Assembly: GCA_964471225.1 (NCBI GenBank)
Contig: CAYYEZ010000016.1
Span: 89,472-153,471 of the forward strand
Direction of reading: 5' to 3'
DNA from: JAGVJT01 sp964471225
GTDB taxonomy: Bacteria > Pseudomonadota > Gammaproteobacteria > Legionellales > Legionellaceae
Length of the DNA: 64,000 bases
Shown here: positions 47,323 through 55,430 of the stretch, in pieces
Layout of the letters: each line of letters begins with the position of its first letter
Position numbering within the stretch: position 1 is the first letter of the stretch
The notes under the pieces: generated by a model
Told to the model about the DNA's origin: nothing
The model's database searches: none
What the model saw: only the letters and a program-made list of their open reading frames with translations
Translations under genes and position numbers: made by a program

Positions 47323-48604
47323 TTAACACTCGATTAAGTGCACGCCGAAACGCATGACAAGTTTTTTCAATTTCGGTGAGTTGATGGGCTGCAGAAACGA
47401 AACCCGCCTCAAACGCAGAGGGAGCAAAGTACACGCCCTCCTTTAACATCTCGCGATAAAATCGTCTAAAAAACTGCTCATCAGAAGAAGCAACTTCCTG
47501 ATAATTACAGGGCATGCCACCGCTTTTAAAAAAGAAACCAAACATCCCACCTAATGAATCTGCGACAAAAGGGACTTGCAACTCGGTCGCAACTACCGAC
47601 AAGCCTTGCACCAAGGCTTTGGTCGTTTTCGTCAATGAATCAAAAAACCCTGGCTTCTCTATCTCTGTTAATGTAGCAAGCCCTGCTGCCATCGCCAATG
47701 GATTACCTGAGAGTGTCCCCGCTTGGTAGACCCCTCCTAATGGGGCTAATTTATCCATAATTTCAGCTCGACCACCCACTGCCCCGACAGGCATTCCACC
47801 GCCAATGACTTTGCCCAGAGTCGTTAAATCGGGCGTAACGTTATAGTGAGCCTGCGCACCTCCCAATGCGACGCGAAAGCCTGTCATCACTTCGTCAAAA
47901 ATAAGCACGGCCCCGTGCGCATCACAAAGATTGCGTAGACCGGTTAAAAACTCAGGAGAGGGCAACACCAATCCCATATTTCCAGCAACAGGTTCGACAA
48001 TCACGGCAGCTACATCCCCTGGATGCTCTCTGAAAAGCTCGGCTGTGCCGGCTAAATCATTAAATGATGCAACCAAAGTATGCTCAGCCGTACTGGGTAA
48101 AATTCCTAAACAAGAAGGAATACCCAGCGTCAATAAACCAGAACCAGCCTTCACTAAAAGACTGTCACTGTGCCCATGGTAACAACCTTCAAACTTAATT
48201 AGTTTAGTTTTTCCAGTAAATCCGCGAGCAAGACGAATCGCCGTCATAGTGGCTTCCGTACCAGAATTCACCATACGAACTTTTTCAATACTTGGCATGA
48301 GTTGAATAATTTTTTCAGCAAGCTGAACTTCAATCGGCGTCGGTGCACCAAAACTCATCCCTTGATGAAGCACTTTGATTACAGCCTCAACGACGTGTGG
48401 ATGGCTATGCCCCAAAATCAAAGGCCCCCATGAGCCTATATAATCAATGTAGGCGTTGCCTTCAACATCATACAAATAAGCGCCTTCTCCCTTCGCAATA
48501 AAAATCGGCTCACCCCCGACACCTTTAAATGCGCGTACTGGCGAATTAACACCACCAGGAATAAAGTGTTGTGCTTGTTCAAACCATTGATGCGAAGTAG
48601 ACAT
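47315..48604 (-). CDS. hemL: Glutamate-1-semialdehyde 2,1-aminomutase
   Basis: PLP enzyme that makes 5-aminolevulinate from glutamate-1-semialdehyde in the C5 haem pathway. The N-terminus FIPGGVNSPVRAFKGVGG is diagnostic. The PLP-binding Lys is in TTLGKVIGGGMPVGA, with FDEVMTGFR just upstream. Length 429 is typical. It is followed by mnmC with an eight-base overlap. A palindromic repeat lies about 45 bases upstream of the start. Confidence 0.95.
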   Translation of the reverse strand: MSTSHQWFEQAQHFIPGGVNSPVRAFKGVGGEPIFIAKGEGAYLYDVEGNAYIDYIGSWGPLILGHSHPHVVEAVIKVLHQGMSFGAPTPIEVQLAEKIIQLMPSIEKVRMVNSGTEATMTAIRLARGFTGKTKLIKFEGCYHGHSDSLLVKAGSGLLTLGIPSCLGILPSTAEHTLVASFNDLAGTAELFREHPGDVAAVIVEPVAGNMGLVLPSPEFLTGLRNLCDAHGAVLIFDEVMTGFRVALGGAQAHYNVTPDLTTLGKVIGGGMPVGAVGGRAEIMDKLAPLGGVYQAGTLSGNPLAMAAGLATLTEIEKPGFFDSLTKTTKALVQGLSVVATELQVPFVADSLGGMFGFFFKSGGMPCNYQEVASSDEQFFRRFYREMLKEGVYFAPSAFEAGFVSAAHQLTEIEKTCHAFRRALNRVLSE

Positions 48605-48648
48605 AAATCACCTTAAGTAAACGTAACATCCCTATTTTCTAAAAAAAT

Positions 48649-48728
48649 GTCATCCTAAACGTAGTGAAAGATCTCTAGAATTAGCGCAATTCACTCAAGT
48701 TCAGATCCTTCGCTACGCTCAGGATGAC
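48649..48728. repeat. REP-like imperfect palindrome
   Basis: An 80-bp imperfect inverted repeat with outer arms GTCATCCT and AGGATGAC. Inner arms pair GTAGTGAAAGATCT with AGATCCTTCGCTACG imperfectly. Extragenic palindromes with this type of core are dispersed in several bacterial genomes. It sits between hemL and the GltB-like gene, both on the minus strand. Confidence 0.75.
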
Positions 48729-48787
48729 GTATCTGGGTGTTACAAATAAACAATCAAAGCGTGATTCTAATATAAAAAACAAAATCA

Positions 48788-50359
48788 TCAAAACGCATGC
48801 GGATCAGCTTTTTCCCAATCACGTTTGAAATAAGCAGGCAAATGCTCTGTCAACAAAACACCAGGCTCTACAAACTCATATATCTCTTGAAGTGGTGCGA
48901 TATGATTTAATGAAACTCTCTTCATCACGACCTCTGGCGTGATTTCTGAGGAAGATTTTAATCCCATTGCGCCAATGATTTCTAAAAAGCTTTTTGTTGT
49001 ATTTTCATGGAAATTTTTCACACGTATTTTTTTATCCTCAACGACAAGCCCCCTTTGCAATCGTTTATTTTGTGTGGCAATTCCTGTTGGACATGTATTT
49101 TCATTACATTGTCTAGATTGCAAACAACCAAGTGCAAACATCATCCCTCGTGCAGAATTAAACAGATCTGCACCTAATGCAATGTGATAAATCATGTCAA
49201 ATCCCGTGATAATTTTACCACTTGCAATAATCTTAATTTCATCACGCACACCGATACCAACCAATGCGTTATGCACAAAAAGTAGAGATTCTTGCAATGG
49301 CTCACCGAGATAACTACTGTATTCAAACGGCGCCGCCCCTGTACCGCCCTCGCCGCCGTCAACTGTAATAAAATCAGGCAAAATGCCTGTTGCAAGCATC
49401 GCTTTACAAATGCCTAAAAATTCATGCCTTTTACCAATACACAATTTAAACCCAACAGGCTTTCCATCAGAAAGATCTCGAAGATTTTGTAAAAATTCAA
49501 GTAAGCCAGTGGGTGTGCTAAACGCTTTATGTGCAATAGGAGATAATACATCTTTGCCCATACTAACCTTTCTAACTTTTGCGATTTCTGGTGTAAGCTT
49601 CGCTGCAGGGAGAATACCACCATGTGCTGGCTTAGCACCTTGGGAAAGCTTAAGCTCAATCATTTTCACTTCTGGTCGACCAGCTTCTTTTTTAAATTCT
49701 TCTGGTGAAAAATTACCTTGATCATCACGGCAACCAAAATATCCGGTCCCCACCTGAAAAATTAAATCACCACCCATAAGATGATACTGGCTAATACCAC
49801 CTTCACCCGTGTTATGAGCAAATGACCCAATTTTAGCCGCCAAGTTCAACGATTCGATTGCACGCGGAGAAATAGCACCAAAACTCATCGCAGAAACATT
49901 TAAATGGGATGATGAATAAGGATGTTTACATTGCTTACCACCGATCAAAATGCGTGGATCAACAGATTCAGGATGAATCGGGTGAATCGAGTGCTTTAAA
50001 AAGCTATAACCCACAGCCTCTGTATCCTCTAAGGTTCCAAAAGGTCTGGTATCATTCATATTTTTTGCACGCTGATAAACAATAGAGCGCAACTCTCGGC
50101 TAAAGGGTTTTTCATCTTTATCACTTGCAATAAAATACTGTCTTATTTCTGGACGAATAAATTCAAAAAGAAATCTTATTCGACCCAATATTGGAAAATT
50201 TCTGGTAATGGAATGCCGCGTTTGAAAAAAATCATAAAGGCCCATGGAAATAATGATTGTTGCAGCTAAAATAAAAAGTCGCCAATCATGTGAAAAAATA
50301 ATGAAATGAAAAAGTAAAACCAAAAAAACAGCGAAACCAAGATACCATTTTCTTCTCAT
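48788..50359 (-). CDS. FMN-binding glutamate-synthase-domain protein (GltB-like), membrane-anchored
   Basis: 523 residues. Two hydrophobic segments at the N-terminus (about 5-45) suggest membrane attachment. The rest is the FMN-binding TIM barrel of glutamate synthase: HNTGEGGISQYH, VDGGEGGTGAAPFEYS and a cysteine cluster for an iron-sulfur centre in SRQCNENTCPTGIATQ. It lacks the glutaminase and GltB C-terminal domains. Stand-alone proteins of this family are common, but their reaction is not settled; true glutamate synthesis is uncertain. Confidence 0.87.
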   Translation of the reverse strand: MRRKWYLGFAVFLVLLFHFIIFSHDWRLFILAATIIISMGLYDFFQTRHSITRNFPILGRIRFLFEFIRPEIRQYFIASDKDEKPFSRELRSIVYQRAKNMNDTRPFGTLEDTEAVGYSFLKHSIHPIHPESVDPRILIGGKQCKHPYSSSHLNVSAMSFGAISPRAIESLNLAAKIGSFAHNTGEGGISQYHLMGGDLIFQVGTGYFGCRDDQGNFSPEEFKKEAGRPEVKMIELKLSQGAKPAHGGILPAAKLTPEIAKVRKVSMGKDVLSPIAHKAFSTPTGLLEFLQNLRDLSDGKPVGFKLCIGKRHEFLGICKAMLATGILPDFITVDGGEGGTGAAPFEYSSYLGEPLQESLLFVHNALVGIGVRDEIKIIASGKIITGFDMIYHIALGADLFNSARGMMFALGCLQSRQCNENTCPTGIATQNKRLQRGLVVEDKKIRVKNFHENTTKSFLEIIGAMGLKSSSEITPEVVMKRVSLNHIAPLQEIYEFVEPGVLLTEHLPAYFKRDWEKADPHAF

Positions 50360-50527
50360 TTCTCTTTCCTTAAGATTATTTTCATCAAACCATTCTGTAT
50401 GGTTTGATCTTGAATTTCAATCAACTAAAACAAAATTCAACGCTTACAGTGTTTTCTGTCAGTGCTTTTTCTAAAGAATTTTTTAAATCTGCCGATACAC
50501 GAATGACTTTCGTTAAAGGAATATTCC

Positions 50528-50752
50528 ATGTCTGAAAAAAATACCGCAGCACACACTGAGCTTCTCTTAGAGCTAGGAGAGCTTCATAGCAAAGTTTTAC
50601 AAACAAAGACCACACTAGAAACCAAAATATCACTCATTAAGGCTTCTATTAAGAACGATGAATACGTGATACATCCTCATCGGATTGTTGAGCATATGCT
50701 AGAAGACACAGCCGATACATACACTTTTTTAGCTGAGTCTTTGCTCTCCTGA
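50528..50752 (+). CDS. Small protein resembling FlgM C-terminus
   Basis: 74 residues. The segment ISLIKASIKNDEY, then HRIVEHMLE resembles the conserved end of the anti-sigma-28 factor FlgM (I-K-x2-I-x3-x-Y ... R-I-A-x2-M/L-L). The N-terminal half is helical. A good AAAGGA site lies seven bases upstream. The 3' end overlaps the convergent nucleotidyltransferase gene by 76 bases. No flagellar or fliA gene is in the window, so FlgM function is only a suggestion. Confidence 0.5.
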   Translation: MSEKNTAAHTELLLELGELHSKVLQTKTTLETKISLIKASIKNDEYVIHPHRIVEHMLEDTADTYTFLAESLLS

Positions 50753-52497
50753 AAAGGATGTGTATTGGGGGATCTTGATTCAACTTTTTGATTAAACATC
50801 GAATGCTCATAATGAGATCGATTATTGATTTTTTTACGCTCTTTTGGGGGGCTCTTTGAAGACGCACCCTCATATATACGAGGCTGTGTCGAATTTGAAT
50901 AAACTCCTTGAAAGTATTGAGCATAAAATTGAGCTTGTTGCGTAGCGATTGCGTAATAATATTGTCGTTGGTATTGAATCTCTATTTGAAAATCAGCCAT
51001 ATCCATTCCATAAGAGACCAATTTATCTAAACGTCTCAATTGCAAACGTTCGTACAAAGCACCAAATAAACCAAGGCTAAAAAACAAACAGAACTGATGT
51101 CGATGCTGGAGTAGTACCGTCAAGTGTATTAATTCATTTTGAAGACTCTTATCGGACAGCTTCAAAAAAACATTCGGCTGTAATTGCCCTAACGTGTGAA
51201 AGGCTGAAAATAAGGTAGAATCAAACATCATGCCTTCTGTCACATGCAATTTTAAGAAATTAAAAATTAGTCTGGGCGAGCCTTGGATAAGGGAAACAGG
51301 CTCCAAAATAGGTCTGATTAAGCGTGCATTTAAATCTTCTATCGCCGAAAAAGAGCTATGGTTATACATTTTTTTATAGATGGGGTCATAATATAAAGTA
51401 CTAAGCGAAAGATCTCGCTCTGCGTGACGCTCTATGTTTTCAGAAAACAATGTCAGATCTGCATTCATTACAGTGCCGTCTGCCAAAATGAACACTAAAG
51501 GCAGCATATAGCGATTTTCTCTTTGATAGCCTGGTATTTTTAAATGCTCATTGAAACCAATTGCATTGACTCCTTCTGCAGCTAATTGACCAAGCAATGT
51601 CTTTATATTGTCAAAAAGTACAGCATCAGGTGAGGATGTTTCTAAAGTTTTTAACGCAGTAACGCTCATAAAGTTCGGAATCACGATGTCGATATCCCCT
51701 GGCTTAGAATAGCGCCGATAAATGACCCCACCAAAAACAAAACACGGATAACCATGCCGATGAAGTATGCTCACCAATTTTAAAGTAGCGCCTTCAAAAA
51801 AAGGATATCGTTCATAGCTTAAAGGTCTAGGAAATACCGATGAACACTCGACAAAGGTCGAGGTCGATTGACAACTTGTCTCATCAGAGTACTCTCGGTC
51901 GCTCAAGAAATAAGATGACACCAAATCGCTTGTATTCGGTACTAATCTCAAGTCTGGTGAAATATCTGAGCCCATCGAAATAGAGGATATTGATGAAGCA
52001 CTATCTGTACAACATTTTAGACTCGCGTCATCAAAAGAGAATGTTTGAATAACAGGAGAAATCGAGCTTGCTTCATGAGAAGTCGCATCAACAGGAACCT
52101 CTTGTAACTGAAACCCAACCTCAAAAAGTACATCTTGCACGGATGAATGCTCCAAGTCTACCACTCCAGAATTAGCCAGTTGCTTTATAGATAAATCAAC
52201 TAACGCATCATCTACTCTAGCGACATCTAGTTGCACTAAGTTATCGCTTTCTTGCGTCACCAAAGAAGATGGTAGATTATCTAATATTTCGATATCGCGT
52301 TTCTTTTTTTTCTTACGTTTATGCGTTTTTTTTACATCAACAATTTCTGAATTAGACACGATTATCCAAGAGGATATCTGTCGAATAACTGATAAAGTTA
52401 ACAAAGCTCGAAATAAGTCAACTGTCACTTGACTTAATACTTGTAAAATTGAATCTTTTTTATGCTTTTTACGAGTCATCGAGAGTCTGTTGTTCAT
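50677..52497 (-). CDS. Poly(A) polymerase/CCA-enzyme-like nucleotidyltransferase with polybasic segment
   Basis: 606 residues. From about 235 to 400 it follows the head domain of class II tRNA nucleotidyltransferases/poly(A) polymerases. CFVFGGVIYRRYSKPGDIDIVI gives the GG motif (256-257) and the metal Asp pair (268, 270); NADLTLF gives a third Asp (347). ERDLSLSTLYYDP matches the RRD-x-T-x-NAL-Y motif. The neck and body are divergent. The first 230 residues are unrelated, Ser-rich and low complexity, and include KKTHKRKKKKKR at 56-67, like a nuclear-localisation signal. It is far larger than housekeeping PcnB or Cca. An effector that modifies host RNA is a hypothesis. Confidence 0.7.
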   Translation of the reverse strand: MNNRLSMTRKKHKKDSILQVLSQVTVDLFRALLTLSVIRQISSWIIVSNSEIVDVKKTHKRKKKKKRDIEILDNLPSSLVTQESDNLVQLDVARVDDALVDLSIKQLANSGVVDLEHSSVQDVLFEVGFQLQEVPVDATSHEASSISPVIQTFSFDDASLKCCTDSASSISSISMGSDISPDLRLVPNTSDLVSSYFLSDREYSDETSCQSTSTFVECSSVFPRPLSYERYPFFEGATLKLVSILHRHGYPCFVFGGVIYRRYSKPGDIDIVIPNFMSVTALKTLETSSPDAVLFDNIKTLLGQLAAEGVNAIGFNEHLKIPGYQRENRYMLPLVFILADGTVMNADLTLFSENIERHAERDLSLSTLYYDPIYKKMYNHSSFSAIEDLNARLIRPILEPVSLIQGSPRLIFNFLKLHVTEGMMFDSTLFSAFHTLGQLQPNVFLKLSDKSLQNELIHLTVLLQHRHQFCLFFSLGLFGALYERLQLRRLDKLVSYGMDMADFQIEIQYQRQYYYAIATQQAQFYAQYFQGVYSNSTQPRIYEGASSKSPPKERKKINNRSHYEHSMFNQKVESRSPNTHPFQESKDSAKKVYVSAVSSSICSTIR

Positions 52498-52546
52498 TAA
52501 TTTTTCACATTATATGTAAATAAACCAATCGCATCAAGGAGATAAT

Positions 52547-52579
52547 TTGACACACCTCGGATAATATGCAGAATATCCG
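52547..52579 (+). promoter_or_regulatory. Possible promoter with palindrome before the barrel genes
   Basis: A perfect TTGACA at 52547-52552, with a weak GAATAT 18 bases later. An inverted repeat CGGATA...TATCCG (52559-52579) overlaps the spacer and -10, as an operator would. The first barrel gene starts 24 bases further on. Confidence 0.4.
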
Positions 52580-52602
52580 GTAAATTTCATAAAGGGACAC
52601 TT

Positions 52603-53283
52603 ATGATTCGTAGCCTCAAGATATCTTTTTTGGGTCTGTTGTGGATACATACAACAGGACTCTATGCTGGTGTGATGGGAAATGATGCATCTTATCAAAG
52701 TAACTATGCATACTTAGGTGGTCAAATTGGTCTCATGGGTTTAGCAGATAAACAATCATCACTCCTGCCTTCGCCTAGCACGCATCGTCTGAGCGCAACC
52801 GGATTACTTGGTGGTGGGTTTGTGGGTTACGCACTGCCAATCAGTGAACGCGTAGTTTTAGGTTTTGAAGGCTTTGGCAACGGAATCAGTGCCAATGCAA
52901 CAGCAACACAAAACTATGGAACCCAACCACAATATCAAATTGATATGTCTTATAATGCAGGCGTACGGGCCCTACCGAGCTATCTGGTCACACCTAATGC
53001 ACTAGGTTATCTCATATTAGGATACAGTTATGCGCAGTTTCATATCCAAGACAATGGAAATTACGGGTATGTAAACGATAGTTTTTCAGGAAATGGTTTA
53101 GAAGCAGGATTAGGTCTGAAGACAGAACTAATGGTACCTTTGTCGTTACGTTTTGATGTCATTTATACGTACTACGGCTCAGAAACTACTTATGGTAGAA
53201 CACTGACAGGATTCCAGGCTTACCAAAATAATTTGGCCACGCTCGAAGCGAATTTGGCATTGGTCTACTCCTTCTCTCTTTAA
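52603..53283 (+). CDS. Outer-membrane beta-barrel protein, first of tandem pair
   Basis: 226 residues with a signal peptide ending LYA near residue 22. The mature part alternates hydrophobic and polar residues in about eight strands: YLGGQIGLMG, GGGFVGYAL, LGFEGFGNG, LGYLILGYSY, GLEAGLGLKTE, LRFDVIYTYYG and NLALVYSF. This suits a small OmpA/opacity-type barrel. It has the same length and plan as the next gene, so the two are tandem paralogues. Role unknown; surface exposure is expected. Confidence 0.78.
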   Translation: MIRSLKISFLGLLWIHTTGLYAGVMGNDASYQSNYAYLGGQIGLMGLADKQSSLLPSPSTHRLSATGLLGGGFVGYALPISERVVLGFEGFGNGISANATATQNYGTQPQYQIDMSYNAGVRALPSYLVTPNALGYLILGYSYAQFHIQDNGNYGYVNDSFSGNGLEAGLGLKTELMVPLSLRFDVIYTYYGSETTYGRTLTGFQAYQNNLATLEANLALVYSFSL

Positions 53284-53293
53284 GGGACTCATC

Positions 53294-53974
53294 ATGACAT
53301 TCACCAAACCACTGCAACATGCGATTTTTGGTCTATTGATTATCACTTCACCGCACTTACAAGCAGGAACGGTGGGTGATTACGACGCGATGCCTACAAA
53401 CACTAACGGACTTTATCTGGCCGGAAATGTCGGAATTGAAAATCTTTTCGACAGCGAATCGCACACGCTTTACCCAGAACATCATCAACTAGGTGCCCTC
53501 GGCGTGATTGGTGGTGGCTTTATTGGTTATGATTACAGTTTGGGTCGACAAACTACTATTGCACTCGAGCTTTTTGCTGACGCCACGGGGGTGAATACTT
53601 CCATCAGCCACTCACCGAAGACTTATGCAATGAATCAACGTTATGACATCGGCGTTCGGATTCTCCCTGAATACAGCATCAATGACAGCACTGTTGTTCA
53701 TATCATGCTAGGATATATCAATGGCAATTTTTCCATTTCTGATAATGGTGTTTACGGTACAGTTTCTAACTCATTTAATAGCAGCGGATTTCAAACTGGT
53801 CTTGGTTTCACGACATCCTTCACAGAGCATTTCATGACCAGGCTCGATATGATTTACAATTTATATGCTGGCAACAGTACGACAGGACTGTGGGTCACGC
53901 CCCCTGCACGCCAAACCTACAAAAATCAATTTAACTCGCTGGTGGGTCAGTTGGCGTTAATTTATAAATTTTAG
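53294..53974 (+). CDS. Outer-membrane beta-barrel protein, second of tandem pair
   Basis: 226 residues, paralogous to the upstream gene ten bases before it. Signal peptide ends LQA near 24. It shares GGGFIGYDYS, the NxRYDIGVRILPEYS block, ISDNGVYGTVSNSFN and a final LALIYKF ending in Phe, the usual last residue of barrel proteins. The two copies differ mainly in predicted loops, which suggests diversification of surface parts. Confidence 0.78.
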   Translation: MTFTKPLQHAIFGLLIITSPHLQAGTVGDYDAMPTNTNGLYLAGNVGIENLFDSESHTLYPEHHQLGALGVIGGGFIGYDYSLGRQTTIALELFADATGVNTSISHSPKTYAMNQRYDIGVRILPEYSINDSTVVHIMLGYINGNFSISDNGVYGTVSNSFNSSGFQTGLGFTTSFTEHFMTRLDMIYNLYAGNSTTGLWVTPPARQTYKNQFNSLVGQLALIYKF

Positions 53975-53992
53975 GCGTCTCCCGAGCACATC

Positions 53993-54023
53993 ATCCTAAA
54001 AGCGGCGTAGCCGCTTTTAGGAT
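53993..54023. repeat. Perfect palindrome, REP-like or terminator
   Basis: A 14-bp perfect stem (53993-54006 with 54010-54023) and a 3-nt loop, 18 bases after the second barrel gene. No T run follows directly on the plus strand. It shares the word TCATCCTAA with the palindrome near 48650. It could end the barrel-gene transcript or be a dispersed element. Confidence 0.65.
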
Positions 54024-54053
54024 CTCCTGAATGTGGCACAATCTTTTTATTAC

Positions 54054-54140
54054 TCAGCATAAAGATTGATACAGGTCATCCCATTTTGGATTTAAAATAT
54101 TAACCAAAGCATCCTTTCTTTTTCGAGTCCATCGTTTGAC
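54054..54140 (-). pseudogene. Relic resembling C-terminus of a GIY-YIG nuclease
   Basis: One minus-strand frame reads VKRWTRKRKDALV then NPKWDDLYQSLC and stop. This resembles the last residues of the small GIY-YIG nuclease family (R/K-rich helix, then NP-x-W-x-DLY). The upstream part of the gene is absent. Identification rests on about 28 residues only. Confidence 0.4.
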
Positions 54141-54224
54141 TTGTATTATCAACGACTATCAACACGAGCGTTACTTTATTTAATGGGATATTTTCATTTT
54201 TCTGTAACATATTTTTTTCTTGAT

Positions 54225-54253
54225 TTGACAAAACCCACAAATAGATTAATAAT
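54225..54253 (+). promoter_or_regulatory. Sigma-70-type promoter for the ADP-ribosyltransferase gene
   Basis: TTGACA at 54225-54230, a 17-base spacer, then AATAAT at 54248-54253 (five of six consensus bases). Transcription would start near 54260, about 50 bases before the ATG. The surrounding sequence is very AT-rich. Confidence 0.65.
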
Positions 54254-54311
54254 TACTCAAGATGATCATATTTTTTATTAAATATATATGAGTATTATTA
54301 ATAGGTGATGT

Positions 54312-55325
54312 GTGATGTTTAATAAATTTGTGGCGAATAAGATACGTACGACTACAGGTGCTTTTGCAAAAGCGCTTCTATCCCCAAAGGAGCCATCCGG
54401 CCGTTTCGACCTAGATAAGCTAGTTAAACCAAGTCATACTTTTTGTCGTGGTATAACCAGGGCTGAGCTTGATAGAATGCTTATCACTAATAGGATTCAA
54501 ACTTTCAGGAGCAGTTCGGATGTAGATATTGGTGACTGTGAATATCTCAAACAGGTTTTGCAGGGCCAAGGCGGGCTGCTCTCAGTATCTAGCTCATTTT
54601 CAACTGCCAATATGTATGGTGCAAATCGTTCTTTTGTACCTCAAGATGGAGCGATCATCACTATAGGTATGCCAGCTTTTTACGTGCCCATCAGTGAGCA
54701 CGCAAGACTATGTCCACAACTGTGTCTTGTACATATAGAAAAAACAGTGAATATTGCCCGTGGGTCACTTATTAATGAGGTCCCGGCGGCAGTATCGATG
54801 CCTGATTTCGTAGGTCTTACGATTGGGGCAAATGAGACAGCCGTTGTGGTAGGCCATCACAACGGTGTTGACTTCTCTAGTACACTATTAGATGTCAATA
54901 CCAACGTATACAGCATCTCTCATGTGGTGGGCGGTGGGCGCAGTCTACTTGCAGACTGCCAAACATGTATAATCGAAACCTATGAGAATCCTGATTTTTC
55001 CCAACGCGCACTGAGTGTTGAGCTCACGTTAACCAGCAATCCCGAGCACTTAGAGATCCTTGTGGAACAGATGATTCATGCGGGGACAATTGATAAAGAA
55101 CAACGATTACTAACACCAAATGATGCGGCCCTCATTCAGAGTGATGAAGAGCTGAGTTGCTACCTCACCAGCATAGCAGGTCCAGATGGCCCCATTATAC
55201 TGAGGTCCGTTCCGAAAGAAATTCAGGGTGAGGACCTTATCCCATACTTACAGAGTTTATTAAGTTCCAAAATTCTTTTAGACCTTGAGAACAGTCCTAA
55301 GAATGGTCCTCGAAGACCAATGTAA
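54312..55325 (+). CDS. Predicted mono-ADP-ribosyltransferase (R-S-E type)
   Basis: 337 residues. The N-terminal half shows the pattern of R-S-E ADP-ribosyltransferase toxins: FCRGITRAEL with Arg46, SSSFSTANMYG with the S-F-S-T motif at 95-98, and NETAVVVG with a candidate catalytic Glu165. Such enzymes transfer ADP-ribose from NAD to a protein or nucleic acid. The C-terminal 150 residues are unrecognised and may bind the target or a secretion partner. No signal peptide. A strong promoter lies upstream, and a PARG-type hydrolase gene follows 105 bases later. Toxin-antidote pair or secreted effector pair are both possible. Confidence 0.65.
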   Translation: MMFNKFVANKIRTTTGAFAKALLSPKEPSGRFDLDKLVKPSHTFCRGITRAELDRMLITNRIQTFRSSSDVDIGDCEYLKQVLQGQGGLLSVSSSFSTANMYGANRSFVPQDGAIITIGMPAFYVPISEHARLCPQLCLVHIEKTVNIARGSLINEVPAAVSMPDFVGLTIGANETAVVVGHHNGVDFSSTLLDVNTNVYSISHVVGGGRSLLADCQTCIIETYENPDFSQRALSVELTLTSNPEHLEILVEQMIHAGTIDKEQRLLTPNDAALIQSDEELSCYLTSIAGPDGPIILRSVPKEIQGEDLIPYLQSLLSSKILLDLENSPKNGPRRPM

Positions 55326-55430
55326 CAGGACTTAAAAAGTTATACTGGAAGTATATTTTCTTTTTGATTAAATTATATCAGTTTACGATGAAATTCATCA
55401 GCGAAGCGATTTATAAATAAGGGTGTAGAT

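Larger units (their letters stand above)
53975..54311. other. Intergenic region with palindrome, gene relic and promoter
   Basis: 337 bases without an intact gene. From left to right it holds a perfect hairpin (53993-54023), a short minus-strand relic that resembles a GIY-YIG nuclease end (54054-54140), and a near-consensus promoter (54225-54253) for the ADP-ribosyltransferase gene. Confidence 0.6.
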
